Positions 1-40,000 are shown, counted from the first letter of the stretch. The stretch: DNA of 64,000 bases from Mytilus trossulus (GCF_036588685.1 NC_086375.1:11215916-11279915); one strand, 5' to 3'. A program made the numbers and translations. Notes: generated by a model from the sequence alone, not told the origin.

Positions 1-25327
<25,327 letters not shown>

Positions 25328-25398
25328 ACAAAACCAGTTTCAGAGCAACTCTGAATAATTTTTTTTTAAATTTGATTGCTGTATTTTTACCTCTTTCT

Positions 25399-25404
25399 AA
25401 TAAA
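25399..25404 (+). terminator. Candidate MLK polyadenylation signal
   Basis: AATAAA 72 bases after the MLK stop. Further AATAAA words follow (for example 26338-26343), so the true 3' end is uncertain. Confidence 0.35.
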
Positions 25405-27219
25405 TTGCCTTACTGAAAGAAGAAAAAATCATTTTTTACCAAGAAAATTTCATATTCATGTTCAATATTTTTTTACTTGGTTTTAAATTTCAAACTATGC
25501 AGTATATTTATTTTCCCTACTAACTGATCAAAGCAAATATAACAAAATTGAGATACAGCAAACAAAATGTTTTAGAAAATTGCCTGCATTTTATTTTTAT
25601 ATTGCATTATGTATTTTTTATTTTTTTTTGCATTTATTGAGTTCCATTTACCAAAAATGTTAAATCAGTTAGTAAATGTATAATTTCTGTGGCTTTTCTC
25701 TGTTGTTTTCTCAAAACATTTTAGTCAAAAAGATCTAATTAATTACCACCTGTACTGCAATTATTTGTATTGAGTTATTTATATACATTGTTACTATATT
25801 CTTCCATTAATTTCACCTGATTAACAATGGATTAATTGGCTGCATAAAAATAAACAGTCTGAAAAAGGAAAGAGCTAAAAAGTATGATACATGTATATAT
25901 ATACACAAAGATTCTACCACTGCATTGAGAATTTTACAATAGTATTTAACTTCAGATGGTTAATATTATAATTTAACTGTTCATATTGAGAAATATCTAA
26001 TTGTGAAAATATAATTATATACTATTCTATAAATACTACATGTACTATGCAGCCAATTAAGCCTTTGTAAATCAGGTGAAAATTATACAATAATAACCAC
26101 ATCCTAGAAACATAGTAACGGTAAAATTCAAATGTTAGAGAAGCAATTTAGTTCACAAGTAGATATTATAACTAGTTCACAGTATACTGAACATGACATG
26201 TGAAGCATCACATCATTCCAGTTACACTGTTTTCATTTCTTACCTTTTTTGGCGGAGGAAATATATAAATTAATATTTTTACAGAATTTTAATTAGTCCA
26301 GTTAATGTACTTCAAAATTATTGGCCAAACTTTATAAAATAAATGTTGATAAAAACACATTTAAATGTTCTACTGAAAAATGGACTGAGTTGGTGCATCT
26401 CTTCTTTTGTTCAGTATAAAAAATGAAAAGTTTTAGATGTGTAGTTTATCTTTATCACTTATTGTACCATGTTGACTCTTTTTATCCACCGAAATCTATA
26501 AAAAATAAATGATTAGCTCTTCATTAATCCGCAAAGGTGAACGTTCATAAATAATCATAAATGCATTAGTTTGGCCCATAAATATCAAATTCTCTAGTAT
26601 TCTAAATAGATATATCAATGGGTCAAAGATATTATGTATAACATACTACTTTCTTTTCTCAATTTCATAAAATGATTCATTTTTATGCTGGAAAGTAGCA
26701 TTAGAAACTTCCTCCAATTTGTTTTTAAATGACTAGAGGAACTATAAATGAAAAATTACTTTCATTTTGCATAGGTTTTTCAATATAATCGAATGTCATT
26801 CTTTTTTTTTATCGCAAACTACATTATTTTCAGAGTTGATCTGAACGGACTTGTGATATGTACAGGTTTTTTTGTATATTTTAATTGCTATTAAATCAAA
26901 GAATTTTAATTAAGTTTATGGAAGGCCATTTTAAGAACAAAAATATTTTTGTTATTTGTTATATATACTATTTGTACTAAAGTGTATTTGTAAAAAAAAG
27001 ATAAAAAGTGAATGTTATTTATATATATTGTGTATTTTTGTTATGTAAAAATGTATGTAGATAATGGTCACTCATATATTCACAATTTTATTACTTATTA
27101 TAATATAAGAACTAGGATGAGTGAATATTTGTGACGAAAAACCTGGGTAAAATAAATCTGACATCACAAAATGAAATCCATACAATGGTGCAGTGCTAAA
27201 CTAGTCATTGATTCATAAA

Positions 27220-27345
27220 ACTGTCTGTCTTCATTGAGTCGAGGGATTTGATTGGTTAAATACTGTCTGTCTTCATTGAGTCGAGGGATTTGATTGGTTG
27301 AATACTGTCTGTCTTCATTGAATGAAGGGAATTGATTGGTCCACT
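27220..27345 (+). repeat. 42-bp tandem repeat, three copies
   Basis: ACTGTCTGTCTTCATTGAGT starts at 27220, 27262 and 27304, exactly 42 bp apart. Copies 1 and 2 are nearly identical; copy 3 has a few changes. Confidence 0.9.
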
Positions 27346-28080
27346 TGTAAATCTTACAGTTGTCATTGTTACAGATAAAAATTAAATTTACATAATGTTG
27401 GAAGAGAGGTTTTCATAAATATGAAAATTGGAAATTATTTAAATCAGCTTTATTTCAGGATTTTTCAAGATTTGACCTAGATATCATAAAAATTGAAAAT
27501 GAAGTAATATGAAAAATTAAAGTAGACATATTTCAAGAGTAATTCTTTTGGATAGTTTTAAAAATCAAGAAGCACAGTTGTGATCTAAATCAGACTTGTA
27601 AGAAAAATATTGACCCTTAGAATTAATAGGATTTGTTTTTTGCAGTTTGGCACTTTCTTTAAACATTCTTTAAACTGGCAAAAAATTCAAACATATGATG
27701 GAATTGACAAAAATCAGTATATATATTCAATTTTGTCTCTTTGAAAAGTTTGTCTATAAAAGGCTATTATTAAAAGCACAAGGATTAAGTTTAACTACAG
27801 AAAAGATTACAAGTATTTTTCACCAACAAACCATTATAAACATTGAAGCAGTTGATCTGATTGTTACCATGGTTACATAGGGATCTGATGTAAATAGTAT
27901 TGAGTTCAGCATAATATCATTGTCAGATTTATGTTACTTGGGGTAGGTGCAATACTCAAATTTAGTTACGTTGCTAAATATAGAATTTATATGGCTAGTA
28001 GATGGTAGGTCATAATATTATCATCAAGCTCCGTTATAATTCATTGAGTTTTACGAACAAGAAAGGTAGATAATTTTACA

Positions 28081-28293
28081 TACTGTGGATTCGTTTATTT
28101 TTTGTGGGAACCAATTTTCATGGAAAAATGAAATCTTGCAATTTTGTGGATATTTGATTCCGTAGTTTTGTCAAAGTCTGCATATAACCCAATAGCAAAT
28201 GTGTACTTCGTTGAATATTTAAATTCATGGTTCACTCGTACCAATGAAATCCATGAAAATTAGTATCCCATGAATAATAATGAATCCACAGTA
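28081..28293. mobile_element. TACTGTGGATT-type MITE, copy 2
   Basis: TACTGTGGATTCGTTTATTT at the left, AATGAATCCACAGTA at the right, 213 bp. The left flank is also TA-rich, compatible with a TA target. Confidence 0.75.
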
Positions 28294-29989
28294 TACCCTT
28301 GGATTTTTATTCACCAATGTATTATTTTTATTTAACAGAAACTTATTTGTTTTTGTTAAGTCAGTTTTGTACATTTTATTTAAGATGTTAAAGTATGGTA
28401 GATGAAATCATATGTTGATTTTCTTATGTAAACTTTTATTTTGTTTGTAATCCCAATTTGCCTTTTTAGAATCTAAAGGAATATGGGTAATCTCTTTATA
28501 CACCAAAATGAAAATAATGTTAGTCATTAGTTGACTTTCTGGGTTTTTTTTTAAAGTTTTAAACCAATCACAACATTTTGGTTTATGCTTTTGAAATATT
28601 TCCCAAAATGCATTAGATTTTGAAACGGCCAATTATTGACCTGTAAATCACGTGTTTTGTTTTGATTTGATTTATTTCTTTTAAAAAAAATATTGACTAA
28701 GGAGAGTACTTTTTTTCCTCTAATTATATAACAAGTAGTTCACTATTTTATCGTTGACTTGAATTTTAATAGTCAGTAGATGAGAATATTATGACCTACT
28801 CTTGTGCTTATTATTATGTAAAATGGTATCTACTTAAGTTAGTAGGCAGTAACTGTGATTTAAAAACACCAAACAACTTTCAGGAGTGATGTACACTAAG
28901 GTGGTTTATTTGTGATTACAGTGGACAACTGAGTAGTGAGTGATTTTGACTATTTTTAAAATGACTGATCCAGCATATTCTGATTTAGAGGTGTCAGGGT
29001 TTTGAATATGGGAGGGGAGGGGCAGGCCTCTTTTATAATAAATTTTACTAAAGGAAAATTTGATCATAATTTTTACTGAAATGGGGATGAATTTTTCATC
29101 TCATTTAATAATTTTTTATGAAATCAGTTGTAGATACATAAAACCAGTCCCACAGTAATGGCTGATTTATGTGTATATTGTTTAGTAAGCAGAATGAAGA
29201 CATTATAATACCAAATTTCTTAATTCACTTGCTCAAATTTAATATAAACAGAACAAAAAATTTAAATTGTATAAACATGTGTTTACACGGTTTAATGAAT
29301 TTTTAACTAGATGAACAATTTTTATAGTATCTTAACGTTGTGACTTTAAATGATTTTTAGTTATTTAAGGATTTTTTTAAACTTTTGATCTGAAAAAATA
29401 AAATGTGATAGAAATGTGCTAAATATGAATGGCAATATTTACCAACGATCAGCAAAAATCAATCATTGGAATTAAGAAGTGCATTTAAATTGAGCAGAAA
29501 TTCCTAAAACTTACCATAAAATCAAAATCGTCCTTTAATATTTTTTCTATATAATCGAGTGAGTGAAATCAAAAGTTTCAAGTTGATTGTGTAAAAAGAA
29601 AAAGTCATTAAAATCGAGCCAAGTACTTTTTCATATCTATGTACTTAATTTGATATTATTTTATATCATAATTATTTGAATATTTATAAATTGTCTCCAA
29701 ATATTAAAGTGCTAGAAGATTTGAATTTTCATGTCATTTACAAGTCTCACATATCACCCAGTGATAAATTATAGTTAGTACACATGTATATCAAAAATCA
29801 AATGTATTCCCCCTAGAGGACCCCTACCTAGATTTTACTTCCTGTTTAGGGTCACACTGAATTTTCAATGATAGTCCCAAAAGAGAAAAACAGGGTTTTG
29901 GTTTATTTTTGTAATAATCATATATATATCTAAAAGAAACATTAGAATATTAGCTTTCAGTAGAATATATTCTGGAATATACGACAGAA

Positions 29990-30177
29990 TACTGTGGATT
30001 CATGTATTTCTCTAGGTACCAATTTTTGTGGACAAATGATTATATGGTTTTGCCAAAATCTACATAAAAAACCCTAAAGAAAAAATGTAATTCATTTCAC
30101 ACTTTAATTTGTTGCTAACCTTTATCAACGAAAACAATGAAATTTGGTACCGATCGAATAATTATGAATCCACTGTA
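29990..30177. mobile_element. TACTGTGGATT-type MITE, copy 3
   Basis: TACTGTGGATTCATGTATTT to TATGAATCCACTGTA, 188 bp. GGTACCAATTTTTGTGGA near the left end resembles the other copies. Confidence 0.7.
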
Positions 30178-31009
30178 CTGCAATTTGTAGGTATTGTGTA
30201 AAGGATGGAAAAGTATAAGATTACAGCTATTTTTATAATGCATTTAGTTTGAAGGTTTGATAGGCTTGCTTGCTTGTATAAATTTTTGCAAACACATCCA
30301 ATAGCATTAAAAAAGCTGAAGCACAACCTTTTAATTGATTGCAATTGCAAAACTTAATTGAAATGCTTGAGCAAACAGTCATCAAAACAAAACAAGCAAG
30401 CCAACCAAACCTTTAACCTACATGCATGTGGAAAAAAGCTGTAAGTGATAAATGTATTGCAATGTTGTTTGGTGTTTTATTGATAAGCATTTATATTTTA
30501 TTTAATAGATCTAACGCTGTTGTATATGCTTATTTTTATTTTATATGAATTAATATAACAGTAAAAACACAATATATTTCTGTCATCACAAAATGAAGTG
30601 TATTGATTTATGTGGAATGGGATTTTCTGAGGAAATGACCAAAAATAAAAACTACAACAGATTTATCTTTCTTTGTCAAGATCTATTCTTTAATCAAATT
30701 TTGTGTCTTTGCCCTTCTTATTTTGGTTAGGTGTATGCAAAATCTGACTGGGAAAATGTCTACCAGCTCTTTCAGCTTTCAATTCAGATCCTTGAAAAAT
30801 CATAGATTACGAATATTTTGAAGCTATCTTACTGCTCCATTGTATGAAGGAATTGTTTTAGGAATTTTCCCCTATTTTTCCAACCTTGGAATCTTTTTAA
30901 GAATATTTACAAAAGACAGTACCTATTAAGTAATTGTGCAATCAACCTCAAACCATCACAGAAAGATAGCACACATATTAAGTTGCCTACATGGATATGT
31001 TTGAAGTAT

Positions 31010-31250
31010 TATGTTTTTCAGTTTGTGCATCCATTCTTCCTTCTGTCTGTCCCACTTCAGGTCATAGTTTTTTGTCAAGATAGTTTTTGATGAAGGCGGA
31101 ACTCCAATCAACCTGAACATAGTTCTGTTCAGTGATTCTTCTAATTTTAATGCCAAATTAGAATTTTTACAACAATTTCACAGACCACTGAACATAGAAA
31201 ATCATAGTGTGATTGGGGTGTCAATGTTCTGAATTGGACACTTTCTTATT
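31010..31250 (+). repeat. GCCCCACC-type dispersed repeat, copy 2 (headless)
   Basis: Aligns with 20290-20531: CAGTTTGTGCATCCATTC, TAGTTTTTGATGAAGG, AATTTTAATGCCAAATTAGA, CAATTTCACAGACCACTGAA. The palindromic head is missing. Confidence 0.6.
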
Positions 31251-33618
31251 TCTCTATTATTTTTCCATAATCAAGGATTTATTTGATTGTGTTAAAGATT
31301 TCATATTAAATGTTCAAACTAGATGTGTTGGTAAGATATCAATGCCCCTTTGTGGAATCCTTAAAAGATAATTGAGGTGTACCATGGCCAGGGATAGGAA
31401 ATTTAAACCTTTATGTCTGTTTCTTTGCTCACATATTGTTGTCAATATATTGGAATTCTACATGACTGCCATACAAGTGAGAGGTTTAGCAAGCCACAAA
31501 ACTAGGTCTAATTCACCATTTTCTTCATCAGATACATTTTCAAAGGTAAATTCCACAGTAAAAATAAACAAGAACTATTTGATGCCAAGCAATGAGCTTT
31601 AATGTCCAATCAAGTACAATTCATGCAATCTTCAAAGTCTTAGGAAAACACCAAAAAATAGTTGAACTTTACAAAATGCATCTTTAATCTTTAGCCATCA
31701 GTACAGACATTTAAAAAAGTCGCTGCCAATGTTTGGTTACAAAATAAAGGAAGAAAGAACATAGGTGATCTATATGCCACTTAACTTTAAGTTATCATGC
31801 ATATGTGAATTTCTCATTTATTACTAGTGACAGTGGTCAATAGAATGATTAAAAGGTATTAGAGGTTTTCTATCTTTAAACCAATTTTCAAGGTTCACTC
31901 TCAAGTCAGTTTCTCATCTGCCAGAGGCAATGAAATGTTTGTCAATGAATGCTGCACAAAGAAAAGTTTGTGTCATGTGCAACTCCTACTAGATATCCTT
32001 ACATTATTTAAACTCCAATGTGCAACCCATCTCCAGACAGGTTAAATATATATTTGGTTTGTTGTATGATGTACATTTCTGTTGGACCATTCATCCAACC
32101 TTGACCTCTTTGTAGTGTTCAATGATCAAAGTTGAATTCCTGTGAGTAGGACACTCATTGTTGAAATCAGTTTTAGACACATATTCTTGGCCTTTCTAAT
32201 TTCTCATAGATGCAGACCTTTTCAATATATTTTTCCAAAAAATTTGTAATAATTCACAAATTTCTAGTACTTCAACATTTCTCCAATCTAAGGTAGCTGA
32301 GCATACCAAAATTTGTTCGTTGATTCTTACTTAGATGATCCTATATTATAAATGAAGTTAGTTTGCAGTGTAATGATTTTAGCTCTCCTTCTGTACAAAT
32401 ACAGAATAGAAAACTAAGTTCAATGCATTTCAGTCAAAAACTTAAGTTTACATTATTTGTGTGTTAAGGGGCATCGTCACTTCCATTTCAATGTTGAGCA
32501 GGGGTTGGAAAAACATGCTATATTGCAGGAAATAATCTTATAATTGACAATCAGCACTGCTGTCATCAGAGGATTATGATTAAGTACCTACATTATTTCT
32601 AGTTTATTTGGCACAATGACATCACTAAGATGTCGATGAAATTTAATAGTGTAGGGATACAGGTGCCCTATCTGATAAATGACGTCATAAAGGGAGTATA
32701 ATTCATAAAAAAAATTCTGGTGAAGGACATATCTTGAAAGTTGTTTATTGACATATATAACTTTCCCAATGTCACAAAGCTGTCTAAAATCTTCACAATC
32801 ATCTTATCATTCCATGTTTGTTTAACTATTTGTTTTTTCCTTCTTTCTCAAATTACAACAGCCTTTTAATGGAATAATCATACACAAGAAATTTGCTTTG
32901 AAATTTTATTCATTGTGTACATTTACTAGCAAAACAGACAAACGAACATAGAAACGATTCTTATAAAAAATGTAATTGAGTACAATGATGTAAAACAAAT
33001 GACATGTGTTAAATGACAATGTGAAAATTACAAAAACAAAAAAGTACTTCCAGAACCAATAACAAAGTTTTATAGCAAAGATATTATTAACAGACATTTC
33101 ATCATACATATGAATCTGTACACACATAGATATATGTATAAAGCACTTATCAAAACAAAAATTTGTATTATTTCCATTCTTCGGCAGTTTTACTGGTTCC
33201 CTGTGATAAGATAGCCAGAGTAGGATGCAGTAGTTCGTCTGTTAAATTTACATATTTCAGATTAAAAAATATCCTTATTTTATTTAAAGGTCTCTTTATT
33301 GTCATACCACCATCAAGACTAAGTTATTAATTTGGATTTTTTTTATATTGAAGTATTTAATGATAATGTATTTCATACTACTGCCCTTCAATTGCTAGAA
33401 ACTAGAAATATTTTCAAGGAAGGGGAATAACTCTTATCAATTTATAATTGAAGATTCCAATTCTGGTGCTGGGTCAAAAACCTTTGCCATAAGATTGCCA
33501 CTGATAGGTCATCCCTTGGCAAATTACACAAATTACTTGATGCTGCTTTCACAAATTTGTTTTAACTTGCATAAATGTTGTATGAGAAAGAAATAAGGGT
33601 CACTTATGATATTGAAAA

Positions 33619-33624
33619 TTTATT
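33619..33624 (-). terminator. Candidate SNRNP48 polyadenylation signal
   Basis: TTTATT on the plus strand reads AATAAA on the minus strand, about 173 bases after the stop. Other AATAAA words are nearby. Confidence 0.35.
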
Positions 33625-33796
33625 AAAAAAAACATTCAAATTTAATTCAATCTATAACCATGTCAAATCATGTTTTCTTGCAGTTTCTATAAAGCAAACA
33701 TCATTTTAAAGTTACCCTTCTAACAAAAAACAGACTGATGACAATGACATTTATGTTCAAGTATTAAAAGTGAGCTATATGAGATACAATAAATGA

Positions 33797-34016
33797 CTAT
33801 TGCCTTGACCTTGACCTGTATCTTGATCTACTCTCAGACCTTGACCTACTCCTTGACCTGGAAGCAGATTTATTTGAATGTTTATGTTTGTGTTTCTTGT
33901 GTTTCTTCTTCTTTTTCACTTTACTTCTTCCTCTATGGTCCTTATCTTTGATATCTTCTTTTTCGTCATCATCTAGTTCATCTGATTCATCATGTTTTTC
34001 TCCTAGCCTACTAGAA
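33797..34016 (-). CDS. SNRNP48: SNRNP48 coding exon 8: charged and RS tail
   Basis: An acidic run (DELDDDEKED) is followed by KKKKKHKKHKHKH and a run of Arg-Ser dipeptides ending SRSRQ and TAG. The RS codons show on the plus strand as repeated CCTTGACC words. Confidence 0.92.
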
Positions 34017-37000
34017 CTGCAAATGGAAGAAACATATTTACCATACCTGCTGGTACTAGATACTTATTGACTATCAGTATAGTTTTTCACTTTTATATAC
34101 TTTTTAGATAATTTATTATTGTTTAGCAATATATTATTTCCCATAGAAAGTAACCAAAAGTTAGTGTGCAATAAATTCCATTATCGCTATTTTGTGCATT
34201 TTTCCTTTGATCCTTTTTTGTGATAATTTTCATATCATGCTTCTAGCTTGAGATGGAAAAATTATCGCTAGAAAATAAGGAGGCCACGTGACTTTGCTAA
34301 AGAAATTGACATTGAAATTGACAACGCGCGTCGTCATAGGTAAAATAGCGATAAACAGATTATCATTGATCATCTCAACTTGATTGCTTTTCTCACTTTT
34401 GCTGTACCAGCTCAAGCGAGAAAATCAATCTCATTAAGATAATCAACGATAATCTATAATTATTGCACTAGTGCAATAAATCTTCAAAATTCATAACGTC
34501 ACCAACGACAAAACCTCAGTTTAAAACAATTTTTACTTTCAAATATTATATTGCTATACAATAAATTAAAAGGGTTATTGCTGGAATATTGGGGAATACT
34601 GTCCCTCATAGAACAAATATTGCACTTTCAAGCTAGTGCAATATAAAATTCTACTTAAGACAATATTCCCCAATATTCAAGCAATAACCCTATATTATTG
34701 CACTGATCTTTGCATTAATAAGAATATTGACTTTCCTAGAATACCATGCTTTGCAATGACTGAACCACAAAAAAAAAAGATCATCTGGGTAAAAATCCGA
34801 ATAAGAAACATTGTTCTCCACTGAAAATTGAAATTTCTGAATTACTTGCTTATATTGTAGCAAAGTTTTTATGATTGACACATATAAAATTCAAATTGTC
34901 TGGTATATAATTATGATAAAGACAGAGATAAAGGAACAAATTTAGCCTATGTTTTTTAAAATGTAACCTGTGAAGAAAACAGTATGAGATTACTGTTTAA
35001 AGATTGTAAGAATCAAATATCTGGAAAATTTCTATGGTGCAACTCAACATTTTATTTAGATTGAGAAAGGGTATTTGTTCAATTACCTCAATTGAACAAA
35101 TAAAACTTGTTTATCTTCACAACAGAGTGTGAAAATGTACCAAATCAGACTATATGGAGCGTGTCGTGTTTTTTTATTAGTGCATCTTTCTTCAGAGGAG
35201 TTGTGTGCTGGTGGTTGATATGGTCTGTTGTGCAGTCCAAAATATTTTTATATTCCTTCTTTTAAAAGGTATAAAAATTAAGTTCCAAACAAAACATCAA
35301 ATTGTTTACCTTGGTTTTGCTTCAGCTTCTTCTTGTCTCAACATGGCCACATATTCTGTCTGATTTTCTATCACTTCCCTGATAATCTAAATAAACAAAT
35401 CAAATTAAAATATGGTGGTTAAAATTTTTGGGATGATTTACATAATTTAGAATCCTTTACATCGATTGTTTAGAAAAAGGAGGGAAAACATATTGGAATG
35501 TACAACACATTTTGTGTGAACTGAGAAGATAAACTTTCAAAACCAAGTTCTAACAATTAAATAATGATTCAGAACAAAACACATTTTTCTCTTATTTAAT
35601 TTATGTGAACACCAAAGCAACCTTCATAAATTAGCAATTTCTTTGGTCAGATAACCTATAGTATTTTGTGCAGTTGTATTATTGTTATACTGAATATTTC
35701 TAAATGATACATGATTCATTTTAATATAAAATGTATTCTTTGACCAACAGAACTTTTTGGCAAAACTTTTAGGAATTTTGGTCCTCAATGCTCTTCAAAT
35801 TTGTACTTTATTTGGCCTTTTTAACTTTTTTGGATTCGAGCGTCACTGATGAGTCTTTTGTAGACGAAACGCGTGTCTAGCGTAGATACAAAATTTAGTC
35901 CTGATATCTATGAGTTTATTTACTCGTGTGTAGGTTTATAAAACATTATTTACATATTTTGACATACCTCAGTGTAAGATTTCCTTGTTATATGTACATT
36001 CTTTGCCCTGTAAGACTGTCTCCTACGTTTATAATCTCTTTGTTGTGCCAAGTATTCCATATAGCTTTTAGGCTTGTTTCTATCCACTGAAAACAAAGTT
36101 TTTACCATGAAAAATAAAGTATATAATCTAAGACTATGATTTAAACCTTTAAACCTTGAATAATTTGTTTTTCTCATATTCAAAAGAAACTGTATGAAAG
36201 TGACATATTATCATCAGTTGTGACCAAATTTAACAAGAAGACAAACAATCTATCTTCAACATAATTGAAATAGATCTTTTTAAATATTAATTTTAAATAG
36301 TTGCTAACACTAGCATTCATCAAGAACTCTTTAAAAATATTTGCTTTTTCAACATATCCCCAGTTTGAAGGGGTTATGTATCCACAGATGGAAGAAAAAT
36401 TTCTACATTCCAATAAATTTAATACTCACATGCATCTTTTTGCTTGATCATGTCTTGTAAATCCGTGGATAAGAACTGATCTGATTCATGGCTGTTCAGT
36501 CTCCTCTCATTCTTAGCTTTCTCCACTACATAGTTGTGAATAGCTGCTCTCTCAGCTGGCGTCAATTGAACTGTCACCTCATTTGGGGTCAAAGGTACTT
36601 TATCTTGTGCAAAAAATACTGATAAAAAATAAACGGAAGATTAATCTTTAAAAAATTACATCTTAGATTAATATTTCCTTATTTTCCGTTCAATTATACC
36701 TTTCAGCTTATAATAAAATTGACATGGCTTTCAAGTCATATAATTGTAATTGTGCTTATTTATGTGTTTGTACACAGATTTGCTATTTTTAATATTGTGG
36801 ATTCATTTATTTTCGTGGGTATTAATTTTTTCGTGGATTGCTGAAAACTTGCATATTCGTTGATATATATATGATTTCAAAGCCTATTGAATTTATGTAA
36901 TTCCATGAATTCATGGTTCACCTGTTCCCACAAATCCCACAAAAATTGGTATCAACAAATTATAATGAATCCTCAGTAGTACATGTATATGTACAATTTT

Positions 37001-40000
37001 TGCATATTTTTAAACTTGTAAAGCATTTTCATTTTCAATAAGATTTGCTGCTTTGTTTATGTAGAATCTAATTCTTACTAAATCACTTTTCTTGCTCAAT
37101 GTTCCTTATGAGTCTCAAAGTATATGACACTGTGCCACAATTGTGATGATATAAAGCGTTGCTGATACAAAAAACTATGGAGTTATTAAATGTTTGCAAA
37201 GACCAGAATTTCAAGATAATTTCATTCTGTGAAAACTAAACTTTCTACTTTAAGACCCTGTATCATTAAGTTTTTTTTTAATGTGCTAGATTGTTGAAAA
37301 AAATATTCTAAAATGGTACTTAAAAACAAGAGGCTCTCAAGAGCCTGAATCGCTCACCTTAACTTTTGGTTAAATCTCTCATCAATGATTATTTTGGCTT
37401 TTCAATTTATTTAAATGTTCATTGAATCTTCCTATTTTCTTCAAAAGCAAAAAAAAAAAATCATTTTCTCCTATGTTCTATTTTAGCCATAGGAGCTTGA
37501 CATACGAGGAAATAAAATATAAAATTTATACTAGATACTCTGAAACTCATTTAGCCTAAGTTTGGCTGAAATTGATACAGCAGTTTCAAAGGAGAAGATT
37601 TTTTAAAGTAAGTCAACATGATGAACAAATTGTGAAAAAAGTCTTTAAAGGGCAATAACTCCTTAAGGGGTCAATTGACAATTTTGGTCAAATTGTCTTA
37701 CTTGTAGATCTTACTTTGCTTAACATTTTTGCTATTAATAGTTTATCTGTATCTATAATAATATTCAAAATAATAACCAAAAACTGCAAAATTTCTTTAA
37801 AATCATCAATTCAGGGGCATTATACCTGAAAAACCAGTCACCCAATTCAGCTGAAAATTTCAAGACAGGTTGACCTTGACCAAATAAATACTTTAACTTC
37901 TTGTCTTATTTGCTCTAAATGCTGGAGTTTTTGAGATATAAGCCAAAAACTGCATTTTACCCCCATGTTCTATTTTTAGCCATGGCGGCCATGTTTTTTC
38001 ACAAAATGGAAAATAAACACATTCTTTATTCTAGATACCCTAAGGATCATTCAGCTAAAGTTTGGTTGTAATTGGTTCAGTAGTTTCAGAGGAGAAGATC
38101 TTTGAAATAGTTTACGACGACGGACGCCAAGTGATGGCAAAAGCTCTCATTTCCTTTTAGGAAAGGTGAGCTAAAAATACACCAAATTTTATCATATATA
38201 TGTGAAAATGTTTTAGCATCTAAATAAATATTTACAAATAAGTTTACAATATAGGCAGAGGAATTCAAAAACATTTGATTATTTCAATTGCATACCTGAA
38301 TAAGATTGCACATATTAACCTACACAATCTACAAGCACTAAATTAAGTGTTGTTCCTTCAAAAGGTAAATTGAAATATCCTTTAATTAGGTCATCATTTC
38401 TTTCATTCAAGAACTTTTTTGTTTATGTTTGTTTTTATCACTGATGTTGTTTTTGGGTCAAGATTGCATGAAATGTAATCAAAACCCTATGGCACTGACT
38501 TAAAACCAAAATCTTCCAAGACTTATCACTACCTTTTTGAAACACAAAATATAGTGCATTGATCATAACATCCTATCCATGAACATTTACAGAAATATAT
38601 CAATGTAATATATACTCAGATATCCAAGTCACAAAATGATGTAACACTTGTCTAGGAAATTACATAACTTTTGCAAGGTGCAGTAATCTTATATCTGATC
38701 TAATTATATAACTGATGTCATTGTTAAAGTCATCTTTTGAAATTGGATTTATCTTCCTTTGCTCAGAACTGTAGATGAATAACTACAACCAATGCTTTGT
38801 ACAAAGCAATATTTAATCTTACTTCCCACAGATAAATTGAAGCAATCTTTACCCTTCACAGTGCTTACAAGCACTTTGATTAAAATGTTTTGAAGATCAG
38901 CTGATATTGTTTATACATACTTGAATGATTCTGTACATGGTGGTCTCTTAATACTCTGTTCATGGTTTCTCTGTCTGAAATAATGTATAAGAAGAACTGA
39001 TAATGAATGAACATTTTTATGGTGGTTGAGGAACTTATTGATGAGAGGGGGTAAGAGGGGTCCTGATCCTGAAATCCAAGGCTAAAAAACACCTGATCTC
39101 GAAATCCCAGGCTTAAAAACACAAAATCCTGAGGTCCCAGAATTCGAAAAAAATTAATTCCCAGATCCTGAAAGGGTCAATCCTGAAATCCCAAGCTTAA
39201 AAACACCCTCCTATCCCCCCTCATGGATTGGATGACTTTATTGTTTACATTTGTACCCCAAAATAAACATGAACTCACCCCCTTATTTTTTGGAACGATC
39301 AATGCATTTGAATGGGGACATATAGTTGGAACCTCCCCCTTATTCTGGGTTGGGAACCTGAATCTAAATTATAAATTAATCAATGAAGCTGAAATTTGGC
39401 CCACTAAGATAACAAGTTATATTCTAGGGGAGATAATCAAAACTATTTATACATGTTTCTCGTTTTCTCATTTTATATATAGATTAGACCGTTGGTTTTC
39501 CCATTTGAATGGTTTTTCAATAGTAATTTTGGGGCCCTTTATAGCTTCTTGTTTGGTGTGAGCCAAGGCTCTGTGTTGAAGGCCGTACATTGACCTATAA
39601 TGGTTTACTTTTATAAATTGTTATTTGGACGGAGATTTGTCTCATTGGCACTCACACCACATCTTACTATACTGTAAATTCAGAAATTATTGCGTGCATT
39701 TATTAACAATTTTGTCATTTTAGACTTAAATGCAATTTTAATTTTTACGATTTTCAGAAAAATCCTGTTTAATTCATATAAAGTATTTCACCATGTGAGT
39801 TTGAATTATTGCGTTTACAACTCAGTCACATTTTTCGCAATAATAAAAACCTCGCATTAATTTCTGAATTTACAGTATCTAGAAATTATATTTTTACACT
39901 ATTTGTGTCATATTCCACTTTTGATAGGTTATTGTGTTATACTGAAGGATAATTTTCCTCAATTCAAATGAAGAAAGGGTAGAAATTGTGTTCATAAATA

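Larger units (their letters stand above)
25328..33796. other. MLK 3' side and intergenic region to SNRNP48
   Basis: No gene recognised in 8.5 kb. It holds MLK 3' UTR of unknown length, a 3-copy 42-bp tandem repeat, TACTGTGGATT MITEs at 28081 and 29990, a GCCCCACC-type repeat copy at 31010-31250, and the SNRNP48 3' UTR at its right end. MLK and SNRNP48 are convergent. Confidence 0.7.
36619..38920 (-). other. SNRNP48: SNRNP48 intron 4
   Basis: Contains a TACTGTGGATT MITE (36793-36978) and a CTCAAGAGCC-type element (37326-38178). The last 740 bases show nothing recognisable. Confidence 0.7.

Noticed and set aside
27220-27345. CRISPR-like direct repeats
   Set aside because: Units abut without unique spacers and the genome is eukaryotic.
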